This document shows positions 34,967-45,706 of a stretch of 64,000 bases of DNA, piece after piece. The stretch is from positions 62,001-126,000 of the forward strand of contig NZ_AHBZ03000014.1 of the NCBI RefSeq assembly GCF_000238375.3, in the 5' to 3' direction. The notes below the pieces were generated by a model. That model searched no databases, was not told the DNA's origin, and was given only the letters and a program-made list of their open reading frames with translations. The DNA is from Pseudoalteromonas citrea. GTDB lineage: Bacteria; Pseudomonadota; Gammaproteobacteria; Enterobacterales; Alteromonadaceae. Position 1 is the stretch's first letter; each line of letters opens with the position of its first letter. Both the position numbers and the translations under genes were made by a program.

Positions 34967-36457
34967 TTATTTAAGATTAATACTCATGTTTGGGCCTGAT
35001 ACGGCATCATCTTCAAACCAACGAGACGTGATGGTTTTCGTTTCAGTGTAAAAGCGTACACCTTGCTTACCATAGGTATGTTGATCACCATAAAATGATC
35101 CTTTCCAGCCTGTGAAAGAGAAAAATGGCAAAGGCACAGGAATTGGTACGTTAATACCCACTTGACCCACTTCGATATGATGTTGGAACTTACGAGCAGC
35201 GGCGCCACTAGAAGTAAATAGCGATGTGCCATTACCGTAAGGGCTGTTATTAATAAGTTCAATGGCCTCTTCTAACGTATCAACAAACATACACGCTAAT
35301 ACTGGACCGAATATTTCTTCTTTGTATAAGTCCATATCCGGTGTGACATCAGTAAATAACGTTGGACCAACCCAATTACCATTTTCATAGCCTTCAACGG
35401 TAAAGTCTGAGCCATCCAATAAACAGGTTGCCCCTTGCTGCTTAGCACTGTCTATTAAAGACAAAATACGCGCTTTAGCTGCACCGGTCGTTTGCGGGCC
35501 ATAAGCTGCCTCTGAATCATTCCATACACCTGGGCGAACTTTGGTAAAGGCTTCTTTTAAATCAGCAACCCACTCTTTAGAATTACCGACAAATACTGCG
35601 ACCGAGATCCCCATACAGCGCTGACCTGCCGCGCCCACAGATGAACCAACCAAATTGTTAATTAGCTGCTCTTTCTTAGAGTCAGGCATAATTACCATAT
35701 GGTTTTTAGCGCCAACACATGCTTGAACACGCTTTAAGTTTTGTGTGCCTTTTGAATAAATATATTGACCAACACCACATGACCCCACAAATGAAATTGC
35801 TCGTACTTCTGGCGCTTCTAAAATTTGGTCTACTTGTGGTTTAGTACCATGTATAACTTGCAGCACACCTTTTGGTGCGCCTGCTTCTTCAAACAATTCA
35901 ACCAAACGCATTGGCGTAAGTGGATCTTGCTCTGAAGGTTTTAGTATAAACGTGTTACCACACACAATCGCCAGCGGAAACATCCATAACGGGATCATCG
36001 CTGGGAAGTTAAACGGTGTGATCCCTGCACACACACCCAGAGGCTGCATATAAGAATAAGTGTCGATATTGCGAGCAACATTGCCTACGGTCTCACCCAT
36101 CATCATAGACGGTGCGTTCGCTGCTTGCTCTACCACTTCAATGCCACGCCAAACATCGCCTTTGGCATCTTCAAATGTTTTACCAAGCTCATGACAAATA
36201 ATGGTCGCGATTTCGTCGTGATGTTCTTTCAGTAAGGCTGCATAACGCATCATGATGCGCGCGCGCTCTGAGATTGGGACTTCCTTCCACGTTTTAAACG
36301 TTTCTTGTGCTGAAGTAATAGCAGCTTGCACTTCTGCTTCAGTCGCACAAGGTACTTTAGCCAAGACTTCTTGATTTGCAGGGTTAACTACGTCAATCCA
36401 AGTGTCTGAAGATGATTGTGAAAATTCGCCGTTGATGTATAAAGGTACTTGGTGCAT
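34967..36457 (-). CDS. mmsA: CoA-acylating methylmalonate-semialdehyde dehydrogenase
   Basis: 496 aa, normal length. Aldehyde dehydrogenase superfamily: NAD block [37 protein letters not shown], and the catalytic Cys in [17 protein letters not shown]. The GQRCM context and [15 protein letters not shown]-like C terminus ([17 protein letters not shown]) are specific for MmsA. It converts methylmalonate semialdehyde plus CoA and NAD+ to propionyl-CoA and CO2 in valine catabolism. GGAGGAG precedes the ATG. Confidence 0.96.
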   Translation of the reverse strand: MHQVPLYINGEFSQSSSDTWIDVVNPANQEVLAKVPCATEAEVQAAITSAQETFKTWKEVPISERARIMMRYAALLKEHHDEIATIICHELGKTFEDAKGDVWRGIEVVEQAANAPSMMMGETVGNVARNIDTYSYMQPLGVCAGITPFNFPAMIPLWMFPLAIVCGNTFILKPSEQDPLTPMRLVELFEEAGAPKGVLQVIHGTKPQVDQILEAPEVRAISFVGSCGVGQYIYSKGTQNLKRVQACVGAKNHMVIMPDSKKEQLINNLVGSSVGAAGQRCMGISVAVFVGNSKEWVADLKEAFTKVRPGVWNDSEAAYGPQTTGAAKARILSLIDSAKQQGATCLLDGSDFTVEGYENGNWVGPTLFTDVTPDMDLYKEEIFGPVLACMFVDTLEEAIELINNSPYGNGTSLFTSSGAAARKFQHHIEVGQVGINVPIPVPLPFFSFTGWKGSFYGDQHTYGKQGVRFYTETKTITSRWFEDDAVSGPNMSINLK

Positions 36458-36560
36458 GACGCACTCCTCCCCAAAGTAAATAATAAGGCACCGCTGGTTA
36501 GTAATATTTGTTATACCAGTTATTCGATGCCCGAATTTTTAAAACAGTGTCAAATAAGCA

Positions 36561-37739
36561 TTACACTTCAACTGCAAGTGCAACCGCTTCACCACCACCA
36601 ATACATAATGAAGCGATGCCTTTTGATAAGCCGCGATTACGCAATGCATGGATAAGTGTTACTAAAATACGTGCACCACTTGCGCCAATAGGGTGACCTA
36701 ACGCGCATGCACCACCATTGACATTAACTTTATTGGTATCTAGCCCCATTTCATTAATGGCTAGCATAGTAACCATGGCAAACGCTTCGTTAATTTCCCA
36801 TAAGTCAACATCGGCTTTATTCCAGCCAGTGCGTTCGAGTAGCGTATTCATTGCGCCAACAGGTGCCAATGTGAATTCTTCTGGCGCTTGTGAATGCGTT
36901 GCATGTGCTGCGATTTTACACAGAGGGGTTAAACCTTGACGCTGAGCTTCTGATTCACTCATTAAAATTAAAGCTGCTGCACCGTCAGAGATTGAAGATG
37001 AATTGGCTGCGGTGATCGTGCCATCTTTTTTGAACGCAGGACGTAACCCAGGAATTTTATCTGGACGCGCATTGCCAGGCTGTTCATCAATGTTCACTTC
37101 AACATCACCTTTGCGAGTACGAAGCGTATGTGCTGCAACTTCTGCATCAAAACTGCCATTCTCAATTGCAGCATTCGCTTTACTGAGTGACCCTAATGCA
37201 AACTCATCCATATGCTCACGCGTAATGCCATACTGATCTGCTGTATCTTGTGCAAAGCAACCCATGGCTTTATTGTCATACGCATCTTCTAAACCATCGG
37301 ACATCATATGATCTTTAATTTCGCCGTGCCCCATGCGCATTCCGCCACGTGCTTTTGGAATGAAATACGGTGAATTGGTCATGCTTTCCATGCCGCCCGC
37401 AATAGCAGATGAAATACTGCCCGCTTTGATTAGGTCGTGAGCAAGCATGGCCGCTTTTAAGCCTGAACCACATACTTTATTAATTGTTGTTGCGCCTGTT
37501 GAACGCGCGAGGCCGCCATGTAACATTGCCTGACGAGCAGGCGCTTGCCCTAGCCCAGCAGGTAGTACACATCCCATGATCACTTCGTCTATTGAGGCAT
37601 CTGATAGTCCTGTTTCAGACATCACACTTTTTATCGCAGTTGCGCCTAATTCAGTAGCACTTGCGCCAGATAAAGCGCCCATAAAGCCACCCATTGGGGT
37701 ACGTTTTGCAGCTACGATGACAACAGCATCATTACTCAT
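36561..37739 (-). CDS. Acetyl-CoA C-acyltransferase (thiolase)
   Basis: 392 aa. Catalytic Cys90 in [10 protein letters not shown], the NEAFA box ([12 protein letters not shown]), His in [10 protein letters not shown] and the second Cys in CIGGGEA: all four thiolase blocks are intact. First gene of the minus-strand operon, next to the LiuR-type boxes. It may cleave 2-methylacetoacetyl-CoA (isoleucine) or acetoacetyl-CoA arising from the leucine arm; the two cannot be separated from sequence. Confidence 0.95.
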   Translation of the reverse strand: MSNDAVVIVAAKRTPMGGFMGALSGASATELGATAIKSVMSETGLSDASIDEVIMGCVLPAGLGQAPARQAMLHGGLARSTGATTINKVCGSGLKAAMLAHDLIKAGSISSAIAGGMESMTNSPYFIPKARGGMRMGHGEIKDHMMSDGLEDAYDNKAMGCFAQDTADQYGITREHMDEFALGSLSKANAAIENGSFDAEVAAHTLRTRKGDVEVNIDEQPGNARPDKIPGLRPAFKKDGTITAANSSSISDGAAALILMSESEAQRQGLTPLCKIAAHATHSQAPEEFTLAPVGAMNTLLERTGWNKADVDLWEINEAFAMVTMLAINEMGLDTNKVNVNGGACALGHPIGASGARILVTLIHALRNRGLSKGIASLCIGGGEAVALAVEV

Positions 37740-37804
37740 TTTTTGCTCCTATTAACAAGCGCTCTCGCTTGAACAATAAATTTTATATTTCGAGCATACA
37801 TAAT

Positions 37805-37828
37805 ATTTACGTTTACGCCAACGTAAAT
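37805..37828. promoter_or_regulatory. LiuR-type operator for the thiolase-mmsA operon
   Basis: ATTTACGTT (37805-37813), 6-nt spacer TACGCC, AACGTAAAT (37820-37828): a perfect 9-bp inverted repeat. On the minus strand TTTACG is followed after about 19 bp by TATGTA, the long spacer typical of MerR-regulated promoters. The sequence resembles LiuR boxes reported for proteobacteria. Confidence 0.65.
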
Positions 37829-37984
37829 CTAAAAACTTGCGACATGCGTTCGCTTAAACTGTAAAGTTATGTTGCACACTATCCTTGCCAAACACGTAAT
37901 TTCCTTGCCACAGCTTCATTTTTTTCTCTGAGCTTATCTATTTACAACCACTACCAAAGTATGATTTGAATGTTCAGCTTTACC

Positions 37985-37994
37985 TTTACGTAAA
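37985..37994. promoter_or_regulatory. LiuR-type operator for the liu operon
   Basis: TTTACGTAAA, a perfect palindrome with the same half-site (TTTACGT) as the other box, 49 bp upstream of liuR and inside the spacer of the likely liuR promoter. This suggests autoregulation. Confidence 0.6.
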
Positions 37995-38042
37995 CTTCAC
38001 TTATATTGGTTTTAACAGTATAGATGTAAATGTGTAAACACC

Positions 38043-38438
38043 ATGCAAGATAACAACAATGAACCTACTTTTTCTATTAGTGATTTAGCTAAGGAATTTG
38101 ACATTACCACGCGAAGTATTCGCTTTTATGAAGATCAGGGATTACTTTCTCCTGAACGTCATGGCCAAACACGTATTTACTCCAAACGTGACAAAGTTCG
38201 CCTAAAGCTCATCCTGCGTGGCAAACGATTAGGGTTTACGCTTGCCGAAACAGGCCGTTTATTCGAGCTATACGACGCAGACAAGTCTAGCGCAAAACAG
38301 TTAGTTACCATGTTGAATTTAATTGAAGAGAAAAAAGCCGATTTAAGTCAACAAATGGATGATATTAAAGTTGTATTGATGGAATTAGTGACCGCAGAAC
38401 GTCGCTGCCGCGATACCTTAGGAAATTTAGAAGAATAA
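38043..38438 (+). CDS. liuR: MerR family regulator of branched-chain amino acid degradation
   Basis: 131 aa. N-terminal MerR winged helix ([57 protein letters not shown], residues 10-68), then a coiled coil (75-120). Gene order liuR-liuABCDE is the arrangement described for LiuR in gammaproteobacteria. No Cys cluster for metal binding, as expected for a metabolic sensor; the inducer is probably a pathway CoA ester. Boxes for it lie upstream. Confidence 0.94.
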   Translation: MQDNNNEPTFSISDLAKEFDITTRSIRFYEDQGLLSPERHGQTRIYSKRDKVRLKLILRGKRLGFTLAETGRLFELYDADKSSAKQLVTMLNLIEEKKADLSQQMDDIKVVLMELVTAERRCRDTLGNLEE

Positions 38439-38457
38439 CTCTCACAGGATTATTAAT

Positions 38458-39633
38458 ATGAGCACCGTATCTTTATACAAAGAAATGAATTTTGGATTAG
38501 GCGAAACTGCAGACATGATCCGCGACCATGTCAATGGCTTTGCCGCAGCAGAGATTGCCCCTCTCGCTGAAAAAACTGACCTAGATAATAGCTTTCCAAA
38601 TCAATTGTGGCCGCAATTTGGCGAAATGGGATTACTTGGGATCACAGTGCCAGAAGAATTCGGCGGTGCAGGCATGGGATACCTGGAGCATGTTATTGCG
38701 ATGGAAGAGATCAGCCGAGCAAGTGCTTCTATTGGATTGAGTTATGGGGCGCACTCTAACCTATGCGTGAATCAAATAAACCGTAATGGTAATGACGCAC
38801 AAAAGCAAAAGTACCTTCCTAAACTTATCAGTGGCGAACATATCGGCGCACTGGCGATGAGTGAACCAAATGCTGGCTCTGATGTTGTCTCTATGAAATT
38901 GAAAGCGCAAAAGCAAGGTGATAAATACATCCTTAATGGTAATAAGATGTGGATCACCAACGGTCCAGATGCAGATGTATTAGTTATCTATGCAAAAACA
39001 GACTTAGATGCAGGTTCTAAGGGCATCACAGCATTTTTAGTCGAAAAAGACTTTCCTGGATTCTCTACAGCACAAAAGCTCGACAAACTCGGGATGCGTG
39101 GCTCAAATACCTGCGAATTAGTGTTTGAAAATTGCGAAGTCCCTGAAGAAAATATTTTAGGGGGATTAAATGAGGGCGTAAAAGTACTTATGAGCGGCCT
39201 AGATTATGAACGTGTTGTACTTGCAGCAGGGCCGTTAGGCATTATGCAAGCATGTATGGACATCGTCACCCCTTACATTCATGAACGCCAACAATTTAAT
39301 AAATCCATCGGTGAGTTTCAGCTTATTCAGGGCAAGGTAGCTGATATGTATACGCAAATGAATGCAGCACGTTCCTATGTATACACTGTGGCTCGCTCAT
39401 GTGACCGTGGTGAAACGACTCGTAAAGATGCAGCGGGTGCGATTTTATATGCCGCAGAGCTAGCCACTAAAATGGCACTCGATGCCATCCAAATTCTTGG
39501 TGGCAACGGCTATATCAACGAATATGCGACAGGTCGATTACTGCGTGATGCCAAGCTCTATGAGATTGGCGCGGGAACTTCAGAAATACGACGCATGCTA
39601 ATTGGTCGTGAATTATTTACTGAAAGCCGTTAA
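38458..39633 (+). CDS. liuA: Isovaleryl-CoA dehydrogenase
   Basis: 391 aa. The block [36 protein letters not shown] and [17 protein letters not shown] contain the family-specific Glu of isovaleryl-CoA dehydrogenases (in LDYERV, about residue 250), whereas most acyl-CoA dehydrogenases use a Glu near the C terminus. It oxidises isovaleryl-CoA to 3-methylcrotonyl-CoA, passing electrons to ETF. It follows liuR by 19 nt. Confidence 0.95.
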   Translation: MSTVSLYKEMNFGLGETADMIRDHVNGFAAAEIAPLAEKTDLDNSFPNQLWPQFGEMGLLGITVPEEFGGAGMGYLEHVIAMEEISRASASIGLSYGAHSNLCVNQINRNGNDAQKQKYLPKLISGEHIGALAMSEPNAGSDVVSMKLKAQKQGDKYILNGNKMWITNGPDADVLVIYAKTDLDAGSKGITAFLVEKDFPGFSTAQKLDKLGMRGSNTCELVFENCEVPEENILGGLNEGVKVLMSGLDYERVVLAAGPLGIMQACMDIVTPYIHERQQFNKSIGEFQLIQGKVADMYTQMNAARSYVYTVARSCDRGETTRKDAAGAILYAAELATKMALDAIQILGGNGYINEYATGRLLRDAKLYEIGAGTSEIRRMLIGRELFTESR

Positions 39634-39643
39634 GGATAAAGCT

Positions 39644-41251
39644 ATGACTGTACTTAACTCTTCAGTTAACCCACACGACAGTCAGTTTAAAGCCAACAGC
39701 GATGCAATGGCGTCGCTGGTGAGCGATTTAAACGACAAAGTGTCTATTCTTTCTCAAGGCGGTGGTGAAGCACTGATCGCTCGTCACCAAGGACGCGGAA
39801 AACTCTTTGTTCGTGACCGAATTGATACCCTGCTTGATGAAGGCTCGCCCTTTTTAGAGATCTCTCAGTTCGCGGCGTTTGCCGTGTACGAGCAAGACAT
39901 TCCCTGCGCCGGCGTGGTAGCGGGTATAGGCCGAGTCAAAGGTGTCGAGTGTATGATTGTCGCCAATGACGCTACAGTTAAAGGTGGGACCTATTTTCCA
40001 ATCACAGTGAAAAAACATTTACGAGCACAAGAAATTGCTGAACGCTGTCACCTGCCCTGCATTTATCTGGTTGATTCTGGTGGCGCAAACTTACCAGAGC
40101 AAGACGAGGTATTCCCTGACAAATTGCATTTTGGTCGAATTTTTTATAACCAAGCACGTATGTCAGCAAAAGGGATCCCACAAATTGCAGTCGTTATGGG
40201 GCTGTGTACTGCCGGTGGCGCATATGTGCCTGCAATGGCTGATGAGAGTATTATCGTTAAAGAACAAGGCACCATATTTTTAGCGGGTCCTCCATTGGTC
40301 AAAGCTGCAACAGGCGAAGAGGTCAGCGCAGAGGATTTAGGCGGTGCGGATGTGCACTGTAAAACATCAGGTGTGGCAGATCATTACGCTGAAAATGATG
40401 AACATGCGCTATCAATTGCCCGACAATGTATTCAACGGACTAATCACCAACGTCCTACAAAGCCTATTTTACAAGACGTCAAACCGCCACGTTACGATAT
40501 TCGTGAAGTGTACGGCATTGTTGGCACTGATCTTAAAAAGCCATTTGACGTACGTGAAGTCATTGCTCGAATTGTTGATGATTCTCAATTTGACGAGTTC
40601 AAACGCTATTTTGGTGAAACCCTTGTAACTGGCTTTGCACAAATATACGGCCATCCGGTTGGGATAGTCGCAAATAACGGTATTTTGTTTTCTGAGTCAG
40701 CCCAAAAAGGCGCCCACTTTATTCAATTGTGTGCACAACGCGATATCCCGCTGCTCTTTTTACAAAACATCACGGGCTTTATGGTTGGCCAGAAATACGA
40801 AGCTGAGGGCATAGCCAAACACGGCGCTAAAATGGTAACCGCCGTATCCTGTGCAGATGTACCTAAATTCACTGTATTAATAGGTGGTTCGTATGGCGCG
40901 GGTAACTACGGTATGTGTGGCAGAGCGTACGAGCCAACTATGATGTGGATGTGGCCAAATGCACGAATTTCAGTCATGGGCGGAGAGCAAGCGGCGGGTG
41001 TATTAACACAAGTACGCCAAGATGGCTTAGCACGAAAAGGGCAAAGCATGAGCGAAGACGAAGTGGCTGAGTTTAAAAAGCCCATCGTCGAGCAATACGA
41101 AAAGCAAGGTCACCCCTATTACGCCAGTGCACGATTATGGGATGACGGCATCATCGACCCGGCAGATACTCGTACCGTACTTGGTTTAGCACTTGATGCG
41201 GCAGCAAATGCGCCGCGTGTAGAGTCTAAATTCGGTATTTTCAGAATGTAA
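39644..41251 (+). CDS. liuB: Methylcrotonyl-CoA carboxylase carboxyltransferase (beta) subunit
   Basis: 535 aa from the ATG at 39644 (AAGGATAAAGCT upstream), equal to the normal family length; an in-frame start 42 nt upstream inside liuA is rejected. Carboxyltransferase motifs include [57 protein letters not shown] and [16 protein letters not shown]. With LiuD it carboxylates 3-methylcrotonyl-CoA to 3-methylglutaconyl-CoA. Gap to liuA is 10 nt. Confidence 0.96.
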   Translation: MTVLNSSVNPHDSQFKANSDAMASLVSDLNDKVSILSQGGGEALIARHQGRGKLFVRDRIDTLLDEGSPFLEISQFAAFAVYEQDIPCAGVVAGIGRVKGVECMIVANDATVKGGTYFPITVKKHLRAQEIAERCHLPCIYLVDSGGANLPEQDEVFPDKLHFGRIFYNQARMSAKGIPQIAVVMGLCTAGGAYVPAMADESIIVKEQGTIFLAGPPLVKAATGEEVSAEDLGGADVHCKTSGVADHYAENDEHALSIARQCIQRTNHQRPTKPILQDVKPPRYDIREVYGIVGTDLKKPFDVREVIARIVDDSQFDEFKRYFGETLVTGFAQIYGHPVGIVANNGILFSESAQKGAHFIQLCAQRDIPLLFLQNITGFMVGQKYEAEGIAKHGAKMVTAVSCADVPKFTVLIGGSYGAGNYGMCGRAYEPTMMWMWPNARISVMGGEQAAGVLTQVRQDGLARKGQSMSEDEVAEFKKPIVEQYEKQGHPYYASARLWDDGIIDPADTRTVLGLALDAAANAPRVESKFGIFRM

Positions 41252-41263
41252 TGGGAGCAGAGA

Positions 41264-42046
41264 ATGTCAGTCACTTTAACCATAACAAAAACACAGGTGG
41301 CGATTTTAGAATTAAGTCGCCCAGAAAAACACAATGCATTTGATGATGTCGTTATCGGCGAATTGATCAAATGTATTGAGCATGCAAATTCGTTAGATAT
41401 TCGTGCGTTAGTATTGAAAACCGAAGGTAAGCACTTTTCCGCAGGAGCTGATCTGGGCTGGATGAAATCCATGGCCGGAAATAACTTTGATGAAAATGTT
41501 GCAGACTCTGAACAACTTGCAAAGTTGATGTATGTTTTAGCTAACTGCCCTCACCCGACACTTTGCTTGGTGCAAGGCGCAGCTTTTGGTGGTGCACTGG
41601 GCCTGATCGCCTGCTGTGATATTGCCGTTGCAACCGACAAAGCTAAGTTTTGTTTAAGTGAAGTGAAGCTTGGGTTGATCCCTGCAGTGATAAGCCCCTA
41701 TGTGATAAAAGCGATTGGCGAACGTCAAGCTAGGCGCTACTTTCTTACCGCCGAAATATTTACCGCAGATATAGCACTTGATATGGGGCTAATACACGAA
41801 ATTAGTGATGATTTGGCGCAAAGTGAAGCACACTTTTTAGCATGCTTGCTCAATAATGGTCCACAGGCTGTAAAGTCTGCCAAAACACTCATTAATGAGG
41901 TTGCCCATAACCCAGTCAACGACACGCTAATCGCGCATACAGCTAAACGCATTGCACAAATACGAGTCAGTGCTGAAGGACAAGAAGGCCTCAGTGCTTT
42001 TTTTGAAAAGCGCGCACCAGCTTGGCAACACGCCGCCAAACAATAA
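41264..42046 (+). CDS. liuC: Methylglutaconyl-CoA hydratase
   Basis: 260 aa, crotonase fold. KHFSAGADLGWMKSM and CLVQGAAFGGALGLIACCDIAVATDKAKFCLSEVKLGLIPAVISPYV match the methylglutaconyl-CoA hydratase subgroup, where the second block has GGALGL and SEVKLGLIPA. It converts 3-methylglutaconyl-CoA to HMG-CoA. SD GGGAG lies before the ATG, 12 nt after liuB. Confidence 0.94.
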   Translation: MSVTLTITKTQVAILELSRPEKHNAFDDVVIGELIKCIEHANSLDIRALVLKTEGKHFSAGADLGWMKSMAGNNFDENVADSEQLAKLMYVLANCPHPTLCLVQGAAFGGALGLIACCDIAVATDKAKFCLSEVKLGLIPAVISPYVIKAIGERQARRYFLTAEIFTADIALDMGLIHEISDDLAQSEAHFLACLLNNGPQAVKSAKTLINEVAHNPVNDTLIAHTAKRIAQIRVSAEGQEGLSAFFEKRAPAWQHAAKQ

Positions 42047-42056
42047 GGGACCTATC

Positions 42057-44009
42057 ATGCTTAAAAAAATTCTGATCGCAAACCGTGGCGAAATCGCATG
42101 CCGTATTATAAAAACAGCGAAACGTCTTGGTTTAAAAACAGTGGCGGTATATTCAGATGCCGATGCAAATGCATTGCATGTCCGCAGTGCTGACGAAGCT
42201 TACCATATAGGCCCTGCACCCAGTAAGGATTCATACCTAGTCGCTGATAAAATCCTTAGCGTCGCCAAACAAGCGAATGCCGATTGTGTTCACCCAGGCT
42301 ATGGCTTTTTATCGGAAAATGATCATTTTGCCAATGCCTGTGAACAAGCCGGTATTGCTTTTATTGGCCCATTAGCCAGTTCAATTGAGGCCATGGGGTC
42401 AAAAACCCGCGCCAAAGAAATTATGGCACAAGCCAATGTGCCATTGGTGCCAGGTTATTATGGCCAAAAACAAGAAACCACTTTCTTAGCCAGTGAAGCT
42501 GATAAAATTGGCTACCCTGTTTTAATTAAAGCAGCGTACGGCGGCGGCGGTAAAGGTATGCGTGTTGTACGTGAAGCCCATGAATTTACCATCGCCCTTG
42601 AAGGTGCCCAGCGAGAAGCGCTAGCTGGATTTGGTAATGACTTGGTTCTGCTTGAGCGTTACGTTGATACACCACGTCATGTTGAAGTCCAAGTATTTGC
42701 CGATAATCATGGTAATTGCGTGTATTTAGGTGATAGAGACTGTTCTTTACAGCGTCGTCACCAAAAAGTCATTGAAGAAGCCCCTGCTCCGGGTCTCAGT
42801 GACGCATTACGACAAGCGATGGGAGAAGCTGCTGTACGATGTGCCCAGGCAATTAATTATCGTGGCGCTGGAACAGTGGAATTTTTATTATGTGGTGAAG
42901 AATTTTTCTTTATGGAAATGAACACCCGCTTACAAGTAGAGCACCCTGTCACAGAAATGGTAACCGGGCTCGACTTAGTTGAGTGGCAAATTCGTGTCGC
43001 GAATAATCAAGTATTGCCATTGACGCAAAATCAAGTAAGTTTGTCAGGCCATAGCTTTGAAGCACGTATTTACGCAGAAGATCCGACTGAAAACTTCATG
43101 CCTTATTCTGGCACTCTGAGCTATTTATCGTTCCCAGTAGAGCGTGATGGCGTGCGAATCGACACAGGCGTGGTAGCAGGCAGCGAAATCAGCTCTTTTT
43201 ACGACCCGATGATAGCCAAACTCATTGTCCACGCACCAGAACGTTCAATTGCATTACTTAAATTACACCATGCTTTAGAAGAAGTTCACTTAGCTGGTGT
43301 CAAAAGTAACATCGCGTTTTTACACCACTTATCTAGCCACCCTACTTTGACGGCTGGTGCACCCGACACCCATTTTATCGACAGCCAAACGGACGTTTTA
43401 ACCCAGCAAACTTTACCTTTAACCGAATTATTGGCTTTAGCAACCGCTGCATACACACAGCATAGGCAACAGGCTAATGTAACAACGCCATGGCATGCTG
43501 GGAATGCCTTTAGGCTCAACCAAAAAAATACGCTTTCAGTGCCATTTGCAGAATATGATGTGAAGGTCGAGCTTAATGATGAACGATACACAGTGCGCAT
43601 ATTGCGTGAAACCTATAACGTATCAGCCGAACTACAGAACACCCATCTCAGGGCTGAAATTGATGGCAAACAATATAACGCCAGCGTGTTAGTCAATGAA
43701 GACGCTGTCACTGTTATGTTCGGCGCAATAGCGCATCGCTTTGAACTTAAGTCTAAACACTTCATCAGTGAGCACGAACACGAAGCTGCCCCGCTCGCAG
43801 CGCCGCTTAATGGTACTGTTGTGAAACATTTACAAAAATTAGGAAGCCAAGTACAAAAAGGCGACCCTATTGTTGTCATTGAAGCCATGAAAATGGAGTA
43901 CACATTGAATGCACCATTTGCTGGTACGCTTGGGAGCTACTGCTTTGCAGAAGGTGAACTCGTTAGCCATGGTGCCATGCTCGCTATTGTTGAACCTGAG
44001 GAGAAATAA
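42057..44009 (+). CDS. liuD: Methylcrotonyl-CoA carboxylase biotin-containing (alpha) subunit
   Basis: 650 aa from the ATG at 42057, which begins LKKILIANRGEIACRI, the conserved start of biotin carboxylases (a start 105 nt upstream lies inside liuC and is rejected). Order: biotin carboxylase (1-445) with ATP-grasp loop AYGGGGKGMR and EMNTRLQVEHPVTE; a BT-like linker (460-570); and a biotinyl domain with the AMKM motif, biotinylated Lys612. It carboxylates biotin using ATP and bicarbonate for LiuB. 11 nt after liuC. Confidence 0.97.
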   Translation: MLKKILIANRGEIACRIIKTAKRLGLKTVAVYSDADANALHVRSADEAYHIGPAPSKDSYLVADKILSVAKQANADCVHPGYGFLSENDHFANACEQAGIAFIGPLASSIEAMGSKTRAKEIMAQANVPLVPGYYGQKQETTFLASEADKIGYPVLIKAAYGGGGKGMRVVREAHEFTIALEGAQREALAGFGNDLVLLERYVDTPRHVEVQVFADNHGNCVYLGDRDCSLQRRHQKVIEEAPAPGLSDALRQAMGEAAVRCAQAINYRGAGTVEFLLCGEEFFFMEMNTRLQVEHPVTEMVTGLDLVEWQIRVANNQVLPLTQNQVSLSGHSFEARIYAEDPTENFMPYSGTLSYLSFPVERDGVRIDTGVVAGSEISSFYDPMIAKLIVHAPERSIALLKLHHALEEVHLAGVKSNIAFLHHLSSHPTLTAGAPDTHFIDSQTDVLTQQTLPLTELLALATAAYTQHRQQANVTTPWHAGNAFRLNQKNTLSVPFAEYDVKVELNDERYTVRILRETYNVSAELQNTHLRAEIDGKQYNASVLVNEDAVTVMFGAIAHRFELKSKHFISEHEHEAAPLAAPLNGTVVKHLQKLGSQVQKGDPIVVIEAMKMEYTLNAPFAGTLGSYCFAEGELVSHGAMLAIVEPEEK

Positions 44010-44013
44010 CCAG

Positions 44014-44919
44014 ATGGCTTACCCTAGCAAGGTTAAAATTGTCGAGGTAGGTGCCCGAGATGGCCTCCAAAATGAAGCATCAGTGTCAACTACCGACAAA
44101 ATAGCGCTGATCAATGCGTTAAGTGATGCAGGTTTGAAGCACATTGAAGCAGGCGCATTTGTTTCCCCTAAATGGGTGCCGCAAATGGCAGATTCACTCG
44201 CGGTGATAAATGGCGTCTCGGTTGCTCAAGATGTTTCACTCAGTGCACTCACACCTAACCTCAAAGGTGCCGAGGCTGCATTAACAGCGGACATCAAAGA
44301 ATTTGCAATATTTACCGCTGCCAGTGAAAGTTTCACCAACAAGAATATCAATTGTTCAATCAACGATAGTATTGATCGCTTTAAAAGCGTACTTGAATTG
44401 GCAAAGCAGCATGATGTCAAAGTTCGTGGTTACGTGAGCTGTGTATTGGGCTGCCCCTATGAGGGGGATATTGAGCCAGAAGCTGTTTTGCGCGTATGTA
44501 AACAATTGTTGGCTCTTGGCTGCTACGAAATTAGCTTGGGTGATACCGTTGGCGTGGGTACCCCAAACAAGGTCAAAGCACTTATCAGTCTATTACTGCA
44601 ACATATCCCTGCGGACAAGCTGGCCGTGCATTTCCATGATACCTATGGCCAAGCATTAGCGAACATTCATAGTGCATTGGAGCTTGGGGTCTCGACCATT
44701 GACAGTGCTGTTGCTGGACTCGGTGGCTGCCCCTATGCACAAGGTGCGTCAGGAAATGTTGCCACTGAGGATGTAATTTACTTGCTTCAAGGGCTTGGCA
44801 TTGACACCCAAATTGATTTAGAAAGGCTAGCAAAAGCTGGATGGACAATTTGTCGTGCGCTAAATAAACCTCCTGTTAGTAAGGTTTCTTTAGCATTGCA
44901 AGCTAAATGTTCTTCGTAA
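44014..44919 (+). CDS. liuE: Hydroxymethylglutaryl-CoA lyase
   Basis: 301 aa from the ATG at 44014 (GAGGAGA upstream). Family motifs: VKIVEVGARDGLQNE (residues 6-20), AGAFVSPKWVPQMAD, GYVSCVLGCPYEG, the metal-binding HFHDTYGQALAN and GLGGCPYAQGASGNVATED with the catalytic Cys. It splits HMG-CoA into acetoacetate and acetyl-CoA, the last step of leucine degradation. The gap from liuD is 4 nt. Confidence 0.96.
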   Translation: MAYPSKVKIVEVGARDGLQNEASVSTTDKIALINALSDAGLKHIEAGAFVSPKWVPQMADSLAVINGVSVAQDVSLSALTPNLKGAEAALTADIKEFAIFTAASESFTNKNINCSINDSIDRFKSVLELAKQHDVKVRGYVSCVLGCPYEGDIEPEAVLRVCKQLLALGCYEISLGDTVGVGTPNKVKALISLLLQHIPADKLAVHFHDTYGQALANIHSALELGVSTIDSAVAGLGGCPYAQGASGNVATEDVIYLLQGLGIDTQIDLERLAKAGWTICRALNKPPVSKVSLALQAKCSS

Positions 44920-44995
44920 TAACAACACAGTGTTGACGCTAATCTGAGCGATAGAGGTCACACTGAAGATATAACAACAATTTAGGAGTGGGCTA

Positions 44996-45694
44996 ATGGC
45001 CGGTTTCGATAAAGTAGTAAACAGCTACGCCGAAGCGATGGAAGGCATCAAAGATGGCGATACCATCATTGCAGGTGGTTTTGGACTATGTGGTATTCCT
45101 GAGGGCTTAATTAACGAGATTAAGCGTAAAAAGACCCAAGACCTTACCGTCGTATCTAACAACTGTGGTGTTGATGATTTCGGTTTAGGCGTTTTATTGC
45201 ATGACCGTCAAATTAAGAAAATTGTTGCATCATATGTCGGTGAGAATGCGTTATTTGAGCAACAGTTACTGGATGGCATTATTGACGTTGAACTTACCCC
45301 ACAGGGCACATTAGCAGAAAAAATGCGTGCAGGTGGAGCTGGGATCCCAGGTTTTTATACCGCCACTGGCTATGGCACTCCTGTCGCGGAAGGTAAAGAA
45401 GTTAAAGAGTTTAATGGTCGCCCCTATATTCTTGAAGAATCAATCACTGGTGAGTTTGCGATTATTAAAGCGTGGAAAGCAGACCGCTACGGTAACCTTG
45501 TATTTCGTCACACAGCAATGAACTTTAATCCAATGGCTGCGACAGCAGGAAAAATCACCGTTGTTGAAGTAGAAGAAATCGTAGAACCAGGTGAATTAGA
45601 GCCTAGTCAAATTCATACCCCTGGTATTTATGTCAACCGCGTTATCAAAGGTAACTTTGAAAAGCGCATTGAACGTGTCACGACGAGTAAGTAA
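44996..45694 (+). CDS. scoA: 3-Oxoacid CoA-transferase subunit A
   Basis: 232 aa. The N-terminal block [20 protein letters not shown] and [14 protein letters not shown] are diagnostic of succinyl-CoA:3-ketoacid CoA-transferase subunit A, as is [11 protein letters not shown]. With ScoB it activates acetoacetate, the product of LiuE, using succinyl-CoA. 76 nt after liuE; TTAGGAGTGGGCTA precedes the ATG. Confidence 0.95.
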   Translation: MAGFDKVVNSYAEAMEGIKDGDTIIAGGFGLCGIPEGLINEIKRKKTQDLTVVSNNCGVDDFGLGVLLHDRQIKKIVASYVGENALFEQQLLDGIIDVELTPQGTLAEKMRAGGAGIPGFYTATGYGTPVAEGKEVKEFNGRPYILEESITGEFAIIKAWKADRYGNLVFRHTAMNFNPMAATAGKITVVEVEEIVEPGELEPSQIHTPGIYVNRVIKGNFEKRIERVTTSK

Positions 45695-45706
45695 GGAGAA
45701 TTAATA

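Larger units (their letters stand above)
37740..38042. promoter_or_regulatory. Divergent control region between the two branched-chain operons
   Basis: 303 bp between the thiolase and liuR genes, no coding frame of note. It carries two MerR-type palindromes (annotated separately) and on the plus strand TTTACC (37979-area) 17 bp from TATATT, a fitting promoter for liuR. Both arms are therefore likely controlled together by LiuR. Confidence 0.6.

Noticed and set aside
41952-42056. Extended N terminus of the methylcrotonyl-CoA carboxylase alpha subunit
   Set aside because: It lies within liuC and precedes the conserved LKKILIANRGEIA start; the ATG at 42057 is preceded by AAGGGA.
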